Shown here one piece after another: positions 55,323 to 63,614 of a DNA stretch of 64,000 nucleotides (the first letter of the stretch is position 1; each line of letters begins with the position of its first letter). The stretch spans positions 1,054,001 through 1,118,000 of the forward strand of contig CAWHIL010000003.1 in assembly GCA_963829505.1 (NCBI GenBank). The letters are read 5' to 3'. Under the pieces are notes generated by a model. It was not told where the DNA came from. It saw only the letters and a program-made list of their open reading frames with translations, and made no database searches. A program made the translations under genes and the position numbers. Source of the DNA: Roseiarcus sp963829505. GTDB lineage: Bacteria; Pseudomonadota; Alphaproteobacteria; Rhizobiales; Beijerinckiaceae.

Positions 55323-56228
55323 TTGTCCGGAATTGAGATCGAGGCCGTCCGCTCGCTTCTGACGTCGAAGCCCAGGCCGGTCGGATGGGCGGCCAGACGC
55401 GAGCGACTCGACGAGGTCGGCGCAGCGTGGCCGATCGAACACGACATCGTCCTCGAAAAGGTCTCCGCCGGCGGCCCTCCCGGCGAGTTCTCTGTCGCGC
55501 CTGGGGCGGATCGGAACCGGATTCTCCTCTTTTTCCACGGCGGCGGCTATTGCTCCGGCTCCATCGCGAGCCATCGCCGCATGGTTACAGAAGCCGGGCG
55601 CGCGGCAGGCCTTCGCACGCTTGCGATCGGCTACCAACTCGCCCCCGAACATCCCTACCCCGCAGCCCTCGACGACGCGCTCGCCGCGTGGGAATTCCTG
55701 GGGACGATCGGATACGATGGGGGCAGCGTCATTGTTGGCGGCGACAGCGCGGGCGCCGGTCTTTCACTCGCTCTGATCCAATGTTTGCGCTCGGCGGGGC
55801 GACGCCTTCCTACCGCGGCCTGGCTCGTCTCCCCTTGGACCGACCTCACTCTTTCGGGGGGCGCGCTCGCGACCCGGGACGCCGTCGACCCTCTGATCCA
55901 CAAAGCCTATCTCGAAGAACTCGCCGCCGCTTACGCGTCAGAGGCCGATCGGCGAAACGCGCTGTTATCGCCCCTTTTCGCGGATCTCGCAGGGTTTCCG
56001 CCGCTCCTCATCCAGGTCGGCTCGGAAGAGACTCTCCTTTCCGATGCGACGCGCCTCGCCGAAGCTGCCGGCGCGACCCGGGTCGATGTGACGCTCGAGG
56101 TCTGGCCGAACATGATCCATGCCTGGCCGGTGTGGAACGCGCGTCTCGAGGCGGGGCGGCAGGCGCTCTCCCATTTCGGGCTTTTCGCCAGACGCCATTT
56201 TCGGCCGCAGACCGAACGCAGTCCTTAG
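55323..56228 (+). CDS. Alpha/beta hydrolase, hormone-sensitive lipase family
   Basis: A 301-residue esterase of family IV. The oxyanion motif is FFHGGGYCSGS (from His72), the nucleophile Ser142 lies in GGDSAGAG, and the catalytic Asp and His fall in the QVGSEETLLSD and WPNMIHAWPV regions. Such enzymes hydrolyse short-chain acyl esters or act on lactones. The start is a TTG preceded by gagagcgatggg; no better in-frame start exists. The last bases overlap the end of the convergent small gene. Confidence 0.85.
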   Translation: MSGIEIEAVRSLLTSKPRPVGWAARRERLDEVGAAWPIEHDIVLEKVSAGGPPGEFSVAPGADRNRILLFFHGGGYCSGSIASHRRMVTEAGRAAGLRTLAIGYQLAPEHPYPAALDDALAAWEFLGTIGYDGGSVIVGGDSAGAGLSLALIQCLRSAGRRLPTAAWLVSPWTDLTLSGGALATRDAVDPLIHKAYLEELAAAYASEADRRNALLSPLFADLAGFPPLLIQVGSEETLLSDATRLAEAAGATRVDVTLEVWPNMIHAWPVWNARLEAGRQALSHFGLFARRHFRPQTERSP

Positions 56229-56578
56229 ACGAAAACGCGCGGCGCCTCCGCCACGACCGGGCGCGAATCAGCGAGTGCGTCGCACGCTTCTCCGATCAGC
56301 ATCTTGAGCTTCGGGAGCGCGTCAAGCGCCCGCACTTCGGCGCAATCGAGACCGCCGAGCACGTCAGATGGCAGCGGCTTCGTCCGCGACATGAGGTCGC
56401 CCACATGCCAAAGCCAGTCGCGAGCGGAGCGCACCGGCGCGACGACTTCATCCATCCGGTCGCTCAAGACATCGTCGAGGCCGCCACTGGCCTCCATCGC
56501 ATAGGCGAGGCCCGTAACGAACTCGCACAGGGTTCGAGTGGTCCCGTATCGGGTGTAGACGACGGTATCGTCGTTCAT
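56225..56578 (-). CDS. Hypothetical protein
   Basis: A 117-residue cytoplasmic protein preceded by a strong ggaggcgg. It starts MNDDTVVYTRYGTTRTLCEF and is mainly helical (LAYAMEASGGLDDVLSDRMDEV; DWLWHVGDLMSRTK). No membrane segment, no motif recognised. Its stop codon (TAA on the minus strand, 56225-56227) overlaps the stop of the convergent hydrolase gene (TAG, 56226-56228). Confidence 0.6.
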   Translation of the reverse strand: MNDDTVVYTRYGTTRTLCEFVTGLAYAMEASGGLDDVLSDRMDEVVAPVRSARDWLWHVGDLMSRTKPLPSDVLGGLDCAEVRALDALPKLKMLIGEACDALADSRPVVAEAPRVFV

Positions 56579-56760
56579 GAGCCGCCTCCCTCCTGCTCGT
56601 CCTCCCGGGCCCCGAACGCTCACAAGGCGCGCCCCGGCCTGACTTGTCTGGAGGCGGCCCTTGGCCGAGGCCACGAATCGCGGACTAAACGCCGTTCGCA
56701 GCTTCAAGTGAGGCATGGTCGTGGACAGAGTGTCGCAACGCAATGCGACTTAACGTCGCG

Positions 56761-57615
56761 TTAGCCGCCTCCATGCCTTTCCTCCCCCTCAAGCAAAACC
56801 CAGCCATCGCCCTCAAGCCAGACCGCTTCGTCCGCGCGCGGCGCGCCGCGCCGAAGCCACCGCACACATTGCGTTCCGCCGCCCCGGAACGCCTTGTCGA
56901 GTCGCCGCCCGACGTCCGGGTCCTGCCCGCCTTCACAGCCGATGAAGACCACCCCGTTCATGAGCTTCGCCGGCCAATCGCTCAGCGCCTTGGCGGGCCG
57001 CTGGACGAGCAACATCGCTCCCGTCGAATGCTTCGCCTGGAGCGGGAAGAGGAGCCGACCGCCGGTTTTCAGGGCGTCGAGCCAGACCTCGAGGGGATGC
57101 GTGGCCGCGGCGCTCGCATAGATCGCGTCGGCGTTCGGCAGGCCGGCGGCGACCCCCGAGGCCCCCCTGACCTCGACCTGAGGAATATCGGCGAGGTTCC
57201 GGCGCGCGGTCTCCGCGATATCCGCCTCGATCTCGTAGGCGACAATCCGGCCGGAAGGTCCGACGAGCCGGGCGAGGATGGCGGTGTAATACCCCGTCCC
57301 TGCACCGACGTGCAGGGCGGTCTCGCCCGCCTGGAGCTTCAGCGCGTCGATGCACGCGGCGTGCAGCGAGGGCTGTCCGTTGTTGATGCCCCGCCGGACG
57401 TCGATCGCGACCAGGACGTCGTCGTAGAGGATCGCGACGTCGCTCTCCCCCGCGCCGAGACCGAAAGGACCTGACACCCGCCAGGGCGGCGGGCCGCAGA
57501 AGCGCTCGCGCGGCGTGGTCGCGAACGCCTCCTCGATTCGCCCGTCAACGACGCCGGCAAGACGCACGATCCTGGCGGCGTAGTCCCTGCGCAGGCGCTC
57601 GCCGCGGTCCGTCAT
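56761..57615 (-). CDS. Protein-L-isoaspartate O-methyltransferase family protein
   Basis: A 284-residue SAM-dependent methyltransferase of the PCMT family. The N-terminal part reads TTPRERFCGPPPWR and LVAIDVRRGINNGQPSLHA (the PCMT loop before motif I); SAM-binding motif I is ALHVGAGTGYYTAILA, followed by IVAYEIEADIAE. The C-terminal 90 residues differ from classic Pcm. True isoaspartyl repair is likely but not certain. Divergent from the hydrolase gene at 57790. Confidence 0.85.
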   Translation of the reverse strand: MTDRGERLRRDYAARIVRLAGVVDGRIEEAFATTPRERFCGPPPWRVSGPFGLGAGESDVAILYDDVLVAIDVRRGINNGQPSLHAACIDALKLQAGETALHVGAGTGYYTAILARLVGPSGRIVAYEIEADIAETARRNLADIPQVEVRGASGVAAGLPNADAIYASAAATHPLEVWLDALKTGGRLLFPLQAKHSTGAMLLVQRPAKALSDWPAKLMNGVVFIGCEGGQDPDVGRRLDKAFRGGGTQCVRWLRRGAPRADEAVWLEGDGWVLLEGEERHGGG

Positions 57616-57789
57616 CGCCGTCAGGATCTTTTCCCTGCCATGGGGCCCATTTTCGTCAGACCTCGCCTAGGGGGAATCCCTCGCCGCTCGCTTCTCCCCA
57701 CGAATTGACGACGTCGAAACGACGCGACGTGTTGCGCCGACCAGCCCTCGGCGCGGTATACTTCGTCATTCCGACAGGAGGACGACGCC

Positions 57790-58611
57790 ATGCCGACATT
57801 CACCACACGCCATGGGGCGCATATCTACTACAAGGACTGGGGCCACGGACAGCCCGTCGTGTTCAGTCACGGCTGGCCCCTGACCTCCGACGCGTTCGAG
57901 GACCAGATGATGTTCCTCGCGGGGCAAGGCTATCGCTGCATCGCGCACGATCGCCGTGGCCACGGCCGCTCGGGCCAGCCCTGGTACGGCAACGACATGG
58001 AGCATTACGCCAACGACCTCGCCGATCTCGCGGGCACGCTCAATCTGCGCGACGCGATCCATGTGGGCCATTCGACAGGCGGGGGCGAGGCCGCACGCTA
58101 CGTCGCGCGCCACGGGATGCATCGGGTCGCCAAGCTTGTACTGATCGGGGCGGTGCCGCCGATCATGGTGAAGACAGAGGCCTATCCGGGCGGCTTGCCG
58201 ATCGAAGTCTTCGACGGGATCCGCAAGAACGTCGCCGCGGACCGGTCGGCGTTCTTCAAGGAACTGGCGACGCCGTTCTACGGCTTCAACCGGCCCGGCG
58301 CGAAGGTCAGCGAGGGCTTGCGCGATTCGTTTTGGATGCAAGGCATGATGGGCGGGCTCAAGGCCGAGTACGACTGCATCAAGGCCTTTTCGGAGACCGA
58401 CTTCACCGAGGACCTGAAGGCGATCAAGGTGCCAACGCTCATCCTGCACGGCGACGATGACCAGATCGTGCCTATCGGCAATTCCGCGCATCTGTCCGCG
58501 AAGCTCATCGCAAACGCGAAGCTCAAGATCTACCCCGGGGCGCCGCACGGCATGTGCTCGACTGAGAAGGACAAGGTCAACGCCGACCTCATCGAGTTCT
58601 TCAAGAGCTGA
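57790..58611 (+). CDS. Alpha/beta hydrolase, non-heme haloperoxidase-like
   Basis: A 273-residue hydrolase with the full triad: Ser95 in HVGHSTGGGE, Asp in LHGDDDQIVP and His in GAPHGM. The opening PTFTTRHGAHIYYKDWG and VFSHGWPL, DRRGHGRSGQP are typical of cofactor-free bacterial haloperoxidases/esterases. Such proteins act mainly as esterases or perhydrolases in the cell. No signal peptide. The ATG follows acaggaggacg. Confidence 0.9.
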   Translation: MPTFTTRHGAHIYYKDWGHGQPVVFSHGWPLTSDAFEDQMMFLAGQGYRCIAHDRRGHGRSGQPWYGNDMEHYANDLADLAGTLNLRDAIHVGHSTGGGEAARYVARHGMHRVAKLVLIGAVPPIMVKTEAYPGGLPIEVFDGIRKNVAADRSAFFKELATPFYGFNRPGAKVSEGLRDSFWMQGMMGGLKAEYDCIKAFSETDFTEDLKAIKVPTLILHGDDDQIVPIGNSAHLSAKLIANAKLKIYPGAPHGMCSTEKDKVNADLIEFFKS

Positions 58612-58651
58612 TGTCCCGCGACGATCCTTTCTCGGCTCGTGGCTGACATTC

Positions 58652-59023
58652 ATGTCTCACGGAAGCGCGACGAACCGCCTCGCCACGTATGGAAGCCTCG
58701 CGCCGGGGAGGATCAATTGCCGCCAACTCGAAGGGCTTGAGGGAACGTGGACGGAGGGCACGATCAAAGGCAGGCTCGTGGCCAAGGGCTGGGGCGCGGC
58801 GCTCGGCTTCCCCGGTCTCGTTCTCGACCCCGGCGGGAACGACGTGCAGGTGTCCGTTTTCGCGTCGCCCGACCTTCCCGCGCACTGGGCGAGGCTCGAC
58901 GCCTTTGAAGGCGCCGGCTACCGACGGACAATCGCGAGCGTGACGACCGCGGCCGGAGTCGTGGAGGCCTCCATCTACGTCGTTGCGGACCCGAGCGGAC
59001 GCTCATGGTCTTTAGTCCCATAG
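58652..59023 (+). CDS. Gamma-glutamylcyclotransferase-like (AIG2) family protein
   Basis: A 123-residue protein with the family signature YGSLAPGRIN (substrate-binding Y-G-S-L) and the catalytic Glu in LDAFEGAGYRR. Members release 5-oxoproline from gamma-glutamyl compounds. The length and fold order fit a single-domain GGCT. It follows the haloperoxidase-like gene by 40 bases on the same strand. Confidence 0.8.
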   Translation: MSHGSATNRLATYGSLAPGRINCRQLEGLEGTWTEGTIKGRLVAKGWGAALGFPGLVLDPGGNDVQVSVFASPDLPAHWARLDAFEGAGYRRTIASVTTAAGVVEASIYVVADPSGRSWSLVP

Positions 59024-59170
59024 GCGCCCTAACGTTCTGGCTTTGCTGCCGCTGCGACAATTCACCCTATAGTCAAACGGCCGAGGTTCATGCATGTTGC
59101 AATGCAACATCAAAGGCCGCCCGAGTGGTGACCGCGTAATGCGGGACGGGAACCCGCCAGGCGTTCCGAA

Positions 59171-59809
59171 ATGTCCATTGTGCCTCCAAACCATCGCTCC
59201 AACGCCACGCCGCTGACGCCGAAATTCGCGCGCCTGAGGACGGACCTCGATAGAGCCGAATGCGACGTCGAGAGCGGCGCCAAGACCGCTCCCGCCAATG
59301 TTCTCGACCTGCAGCGCCGGGCGATAGCCTCCCTCAGGGAATGCGCGGAAAGCGCAGTCGAGCTTGCCGAACATCTCGGCGAGACGTCCTGCCCGCGCGA
59401 CGTCACGTGTCTCCATCTCGGCGACTGGAACCACTGCAACGCATGCTACAACGAGCAGGCGGGCCGCTTCTTCGACCAGGCCAGCAAGTTCCTAAACGCC
59501 GTCGTCGCCAGCGCCGAGCCCGCTCCCTACGCGATGGCGAAGCGGGGCTTCGCCGAATCCCGGTCGTGCGACACTTTCCCGACCCGGACCGCCTCCTTCA
59601 CGGAAGCCCAGCAGCGCGTCTTCGAGCTGCTCGTCACCGGCCTGCCGAACAAGCTGATCGCCTACGAGATCGGCGTGTCGGAGGCGACCGTCAAGGCGCA
59701 TGTCAGCGCCGTCCTGCGCAAGCTCCGCGTCAGAAGCCGGGCGCAGGCCATCGCGCTCTCGTCGGCCTTCGAGCGACGCCGCAACGACTATTCGCCCGCG
59801 GCCGTCTGA
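59171..59809 (+). CDS. LuxR-type transcriptional regulator with cysteine cluster
   Basis: A 212-residue protein. The last 65 residues are a LuxR/FixJ helix-turn-helix (FTEAQQRVFELLVTGLPNKL, IAYEIGVSEATVKAHVSAVL, KLRVRSRAQA). The N-terminal 140 residues are neither a receiver nor an autoinducer domain; they are helical and hold a cysteine group Cys74-x5-Cys80-x8-Cys89-x2-Cys92 within CPRDVTC and WNHCNACYN. This could bind a metal or sense redox state. No kinase or partner gene is adjacent. Confidence 0.82.
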   Translation: MSIVPPNHRSNATPLTPKFARLRTDLDRAECDVESGAKTAPANVLDLQRRAIASLRECAESAVELAEHLGETSCPRDVTCLHLGDWNHCNACYNEQAGRFFDQASKFLNAVVASAEPAPYAMAKRGFAESRSCDTFPTRTASFTEAQQRVFELLVTGLPNKLIAYEIGVSEATVKAHVSAVLRKLRVRSRAQAIALSSAFERRRNDYSPAAV

Positions 59810-59874
59810 GCGAGGTCGCAGCGGCGGCTCCAAAGCCTGAAACAACGAGCCGCAGCTTCGCGAGGGCCGCCGAC

Positions 59875-60870
59875 CTATTCGCGCGCCGCAGGCGTCCGGA
59901 ACGACGTCAAGGTGAAGAGCGCGAGCGACGCGCCGATCAGGCCGAGGCCGAGCACGAACCGCCAGTCGAAGGCGAAGTGCAGCGCGGGAATCGCGAACGA
60001 CATCGCTAACGAAATCACCGCGGTCAGCGCCGGCACGAGGTTGAGGAACATCGACACGAAGCCGTTGTCGCCATGGGTGACCGTGAGCGCGATCTGGAAC
60101 GCCACACGCCCGACCGAGGCCGCGACGATCGTACCCAGGACCATGAGCACGACCGCGAGCGTCTGGCCGCCGAAGTCGAGCGCTCCCTGACGTTCGAGCA
60201 CGATGAGGGTGACCGGGATCAGGAGGACGTTGGCGACGAGGAAGTTCGAGGCGATCGCCGCGGCTTCGTCGTAATTGCCGAACCACCTGGCGATCAGCGT
60301 CCCGTTGAGCGCGGTGCAGATCGGAACGGGAAGCGCGTAGATCCAGCCGCCGCCGGCGAGGCTGTCGGCCAGCGCGGCGAACGATCGCTTGTCGGCGTCG
60401 GCGATCTGGCTCCACGCGACCGCCATCGCCCCGCAGAAGGCGCCCGCGAAACAGCCGAAGAACACGCCGGGCGAGACGGGAATCGGCACCCGCGCCAGCA
60501 CGAGCGCCACGATCGCCGCCCAGAACGGCAAGAGGTTCAGGACCGCCGATACGATGATCGGGTGAGCGTCGCTCAGACCCTGGTTGTAGAGCCACAGCCC
60601 CGTGAGCCCGATCGCGAAGATGACGGCCAGCGGCCCGTAGTTCGATCGCGTCGAGAGCAGCGCTGCTAGGTCGAGTCTGCTTTGCCGCGTCGCCATGAGG
60701 AGCGGGATCGAAAGGAAGAGCGCGATCTGGGTGAGGCAGACGAACTGGATCGTGCTGAGCCGGGTCGCGGCGAGGAAGCCGAACGGCTCCTGAAGCGAGT
60801 ACAGCAGCGCGGTCGCCAGCGCATAGAGGCTGCCGAGGCGATAGTCGGCGCGGGATGGAGCGCGAGACAT
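59875..60870 (-). CDS. DMT superfamily (EamA-type) permease, paralog 1
   Basis: A 331-residue membrane protein with about ten spans in two EamA-like halves. Characteristic segments: LSTIQFVCLTQIALFLSIPLL, ARVPIPVSPGVFFGCFAGAF, GAMAVAWSQ and FVSMFLNLVPALTAVISLAMSF. It is clearly related to the product of 61568-62575 (PIPVSPxVFFGCF, AWSQ, DNG(F/Y)V(S/T)MF are shared). Substrate unknown. The start follows ccggaggtcc. Confidence 0.85.
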   Translation of the reverse strand: MSRAPSRADYRLGSLYALATALLYSLQEPFGFLAATRLSTIQFVCLTQIALFLSIPLLMATRQSRLDLAALLSTRSNYGPLAVIFAIGLTGLWLYNQGLSDAHPIIVSAVLNLLPFWAAIVALVLARVPIPVSPGVFFGCFAGAFCGAMAVAWSQIADADKRSFAALADSLAGGGWIYALPVPICTALNGTLIARWFGNYDEAAAIASNFLVANVLLIPVTLIVLERQGALDFGGQTLAVVLMVLGTIVAASVGRVAFQIALTVTHGDNGFVSMFLNLVPALTAVISLAMSFAIPALHFAFDWRFVLGLGLIGASLALFTLTSFRTPAARE

Positions 60871-61047
60871 CGGACCTCCGGATCGGGGGCCCCGTCGTCC
60901 GGGCCCTGCAACAAGCGCTCCAAGGTGGCGGAGTTCTGGGCCGAGAGCAAAGCTCAATCCCGCGTCGGCGCGGCGCCGCCCAATCCCGCGCCGTGGAACC
61001 GTCCGGCCCCGGGACGCGTTCCCTCGCCCGAAAGAGGAGGATGAGCC

Positions 61048-61560
61048 ATGGAAGCCCGACACGACGCAGCCGCCCAGCGCAAGGTCTTCGACCTTATCCA
61101 GCACATCAACGTCGCCCAACTCGTGACGACGGACAGCGCCGGGCGCCTGCACGCGCGCCCGATGGTCGCCCGCACCGATGAGCCCGCCGACGAGCTCTGG
61201 TTCTTCACCGACGCAGCCTCCGGCAAGATCGGCGAGATCGAAGGGAGTTCGGAAGTCCTGCTCACCTACTCGGACCCGTCGCGGCAGAACTACGTCAGCG
61301 TCGAGGGTGACGCCGAGGTCGTTCACGACGTTGCGAAGGTGAATGAACTGTGGAGCGAGCCGGTCCGGGTCTGGTTCCCGAAGGGCGCTGCCGACCCCGA
61401 CATTGCCCTCATCCGCGTCAAGGTGCGCGAGGCGACCTATTGGGACGCGCCCTCGAGCGCCTTTGTCCACGCTTACGGTTACGTGAAGGCGGTGACGACG
61501 GGCGAGCGGCCCCATCCCGGGGACGTGGCGCGGGTCGACATGACCCCGCGGAAGCCCTGA
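61048..61560 (+). CDS. Pyridoxamine 5'-phosphate oxidase family protein (general stress protein 26-like)
   Basis: A 170-residue split-barrel flavin-binding-fold protein. Blocks LVTTDSAGRLHARPM, DELWFFTDAASGKIGEI, VLLTYSDPSRQNYVSVEGDAEVV (in parts) and IRVKVREATYWDAPSS are typical of the YdaG/general stress protein 26 group, which bind FMN or FAD; a true pyridoxamine oxidase role is unlikely. The ATG follows aaagaggagg. It lies between two paralogous permease genes on the opposite strand. Confidence 0.88.
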   Translation: MEARHDAAAQRKVFDLIQHINVAQLVTTDSAGRLHARPMVARTDEPADELWFFTDAASGKIGEIEGSSEVLLTYSDPSRQNYVSVEGDAEVVHDVAKVNELWSEPVRVWFPKGAADPDIALIRVKVREATYWDAPSSAFVHAYGYVKAVTTGERPHPGDVARVDMTPRKP

Positions 61561-61567
61561 CTCCCGC

Positions 61568-62575
61568 CTATTCCGCGGGGAACGCTTCGTCACGCACACC
61601 GGGTCCGCCCTCGCGTCGTTGCCCGCGCTCGAACGCCTTCAGCGAGAAGACGAGGAGCGCGGCCGCCGTCGCGGCAAGGCCAAGAGCGAATGGCCACCCC
61701 AGAGTGAACTTGAGACCGGCGATCCAGAACGACAGGAAATAGGCTATCGCTGCGGCGATGGCGGGTTCGAGGTTCTGGAACATGGTGACGTAGCCGTTGT
61801 CGTCGCCGGTGACGATCAGCGCCTTCTGGTAGAAGACGCGGCCGACCGCATCGGCAAGGATGACGCCGACAATCATGAGCCCGGCCGCGAACGCGTCGCG
61901 GAAGATCGGCTCGCCCTTCCAAAGCATGATCCCGAGCGTCACGGGAACGATGACGGCGGCGCCGACGACGAAGTTGGCGACGACCGCAGCCGACGGGTCG
62001 TGGTCGGAGAACCACTTCGAGGTCAAGGTGGCGCTGAGCGTCGTGAAGATCGGGATCGGAATGGCGTAGAGCCACGCACCGCGTGCGAGCGTCGAGAAGA
62101 GCTCTCCGCTCGACCGTCCCTCGCCGGCCGCTTGGCTCCAGGCGATCGCGGTCGCGCCGAGGAAGGCGCAGACGAAGCAGCCGAAGAAGACCGGCGGAGA
62201 GACCGGGATCGGCACCCGCATGAGAACGAGCGCGACCAGCGCGCCCCAGAACGGCGCGAGGTTGAGAACCGCCACGACGATCACGGGATGCGCGCCGGCG
62301 AGGCTGAAGTTGTAGAGGAGAAGCGCCGCCGCCCCGACCGCGAAGACGGCCGCGAGCCGCCCATAGTTCGACGCCGACCCAAGCAGCGCGCGGCAATCGC
62401 GGCGGCTTTGCTGCGAGACGAGAAGCAGAGGAACTGCGGCGAGAAGGCCGACCTGAGTGAGGAACACGAACTTGACTGTGCTGAAGGCTTGCGCGGCCGC
62501 GGAAGAGAGCGGCGGCTGCGTCGCGATCAGCGCTGCGGTGACGATGGCGTAGACGGTCCCGAGCTTCCGGTTCAT
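61568..62575 (-). CDS. DMT superfamily (EamA-type) permease, paralog 2
   Basis: A 335-residue membrane protein with about ten spans, closely related to paralog 1 at 59875-60870. Segments FSTVKFVFLTQVGLLAAVPLL, RVPIPVSPPVFFGCFVCAF, GATAIAWSQ and YVTMFQNLEPAIAAAIAYF align directly. A GTG at 62599 is an alternative start. The end comes 8 bases after the stop of the convergent stress-protein gene. Substrate unknown. Confidence 0.85.
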   Translation of the reverse strand: MNRKLGTVYAIVTAALIATQPPLSSAAAQAFSTVKFVFLTQVGLLAAVPLLLVSQQSRRDCRALLGSASNYGRLAAVFAVGAAALLLYNFSLAGAHPVIVVAVLNLAPFWGALVALVLMRVPIPVSPPVFFGCFVCAFLGATAIAWSQAAGEGRSSGELFSTLARGAWLYAIPIPIFTTLSATLTSKWFSDHDPSAAVVANFVVGAAVIVPVTLGIMLWKGEPIFRDAFAAGLMIVGVILADAVGRVFYQKALIVTGDDNGYVTMFQNLEPAIAAAIAYFLSFWIAGLKFTLGWPFALGLAATAAALLVFSLKAFERGQRREGGPGVRDEAFPAE

Positions 62576-62724
62576 GCGTTTGGCCGTTCCGAGGTCCACG
62601 CCCGGCTCAGTGAACGCGTGGACGAGAGACGATGATCCACGCCGTTTTCCGGCCCCGCGCGCGGGGCCGTTTTGGGCCGCAACGCGCGAACACGGTGGGA
62701 CACGCCCTCTCGGCTCCGTAAACC

Positions 62725-62740
62725 TGTTTCACGTGAAACA
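62725..62740 (+). other. parS: parS site (perfect consensus)
   Basis: TGTTTCACGTGAAACA is an exact match to the conserved bacterial parS palindrome bound by ParB. It lies in a gene-free stretch between the permease and DUF1328 genes. Together with the near-perfect site at 4073-4088 it suggests that the window belongs to the ParB-loaded part of the chromosome, often near the origin, although no parAB, gid or dnaA genes are in the window. Confidence 0.88.
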
Positions 62741-62841
62741 CTTACGCTCTGTTTTTAACAGGGAGGGTTTATCCCGGAACAGGGAATGTTTACGAGCGTA
62801 ACAGGGACAATTTTTTGCGCGAACAGGGAAGGTTTTCGCGC
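62741..62841 (+). repeat. Iteron-like direct repeats next to parS (copy 2)
   Basis: Units end in TTAACAGGG, GGAACAGGG, GTAACAGGG and CGAACAGGG, spaced 21-23 bp, followed by GGTTTTCGCG. Every unit has its counterpart at the same place in copy 1 (4089-4187), including the shared TTTTTTGCGCGAACAGGGA. The remaining gap to 63127 shows no gene. Confidence 0.78.
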
Positions 62842-63127
62842 CCTCCCGCCGGGACGCGCCGCGCCTCCCGAGCCTATCGCTCAACGACCGCTCCCCTGAG
62901 GTCCGGCGTGAGAACGACAGTGAGCGGGCCTCGAAAGCGGCGCTCCAATTGGACCAAAGTGCGTCGCCGACGGAGCAGACGCATTTCCAAATTTGGGCCG
63001 CCGCCTGACCGCCTTCCGGGAACATTCCTCCCTTCCGGCGAGTTGCACGCCTGTCCGGGGGGCCCGCGGCCCTCTTCGCCAGCAAGCGCCGCCAAGGCGC
63101 TTCGTACGGCGTCTTGGGAGAGAAGAA

Positions 63128-63304
63128 ATGCCTGGAAACCTCGTCTATTACGCACTTGTTCTGATCGTCGTCGCGATCGTCGCGGCGCTTCTCGGATTTG
63201 GCGGCGTCTCGGCGACCGCCATGAGCGGCGCGCATCTCCTGATCTGGATCGCCGTCATCGTTCTCGTCATCGGGCTTGTGTTCGCCCTGATGAGACGCGT
63301 CTAG
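63128..63304 (+). CDS. DUF1328 family small membrane protein (YtjA-like)
   Basis: A 58-residue protein with two membrane spans: NLVYYALVLIVVAIVAALLGFGG and LLIWIAVIVLVIGLVFALM, joined by a short VSATAMSGAH loop and ending RRV. This is the standard DUF1328 layout. Family members are widespread in proteobacteria and sometimes stress-induced; the role is unknown. The ATG follows tgggagagaag. Confidence 0.85.
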   Translation: MPGNLVYYALVLIVVAIVAALLGFGGVSATAMSGAHLLIWIAVIVLVIGLVFALMRRV

Positions 63305-63614
63305 CGACGGCGACGGACGCGTCCCGCCGCCGGGCGGGACGCGGCGGCCGAGGCGCCTGAGCCGCCGCCGCGTTGCGTAGGGATGGCGGCGCTCGGTTCG
63401 TGCTATAGGCTAGAGCCGGAGATCAGGTCGAAGACCCCCGGCCGTTCGAGCCCAGCCGACCCGCCGCCAATTCCAGAGGGCCCTCGCGCGCTAGCCCGCC
63501 TCTGGCCGCCAGCGTCGACGTATTCCCGGAACACTCTCAAACTCTTCGGTTGACCTTCCGCGCGTGCGACTGCATATTCAACCCCTCGGTTGAATGACGC
63601 GCCGAAATTGCGGA
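63305..63614. promoter_or_regulatory. Upstream region of MFS gene with an inverted repeat operator
   Basis: 310 bases without a gene. ATTCAACC-CCTC-GGTTGAAT (63576-63595) is a perfect 8-bp inverted repeat ending 20 bases before the presumed MFS start codon; a further CGGTTGA half site lies near 63547. The position and symmetry suggest a repressor site for the transporter gene. No regulator gene is in view. Confidence 0.55.

Noticed and set aside
57790..58611. True chloroperoxidase
   Set aside because: The cofactor-free haloperoxidase label reflects a fold; the triad supports an esterase or perhydrolase role only.
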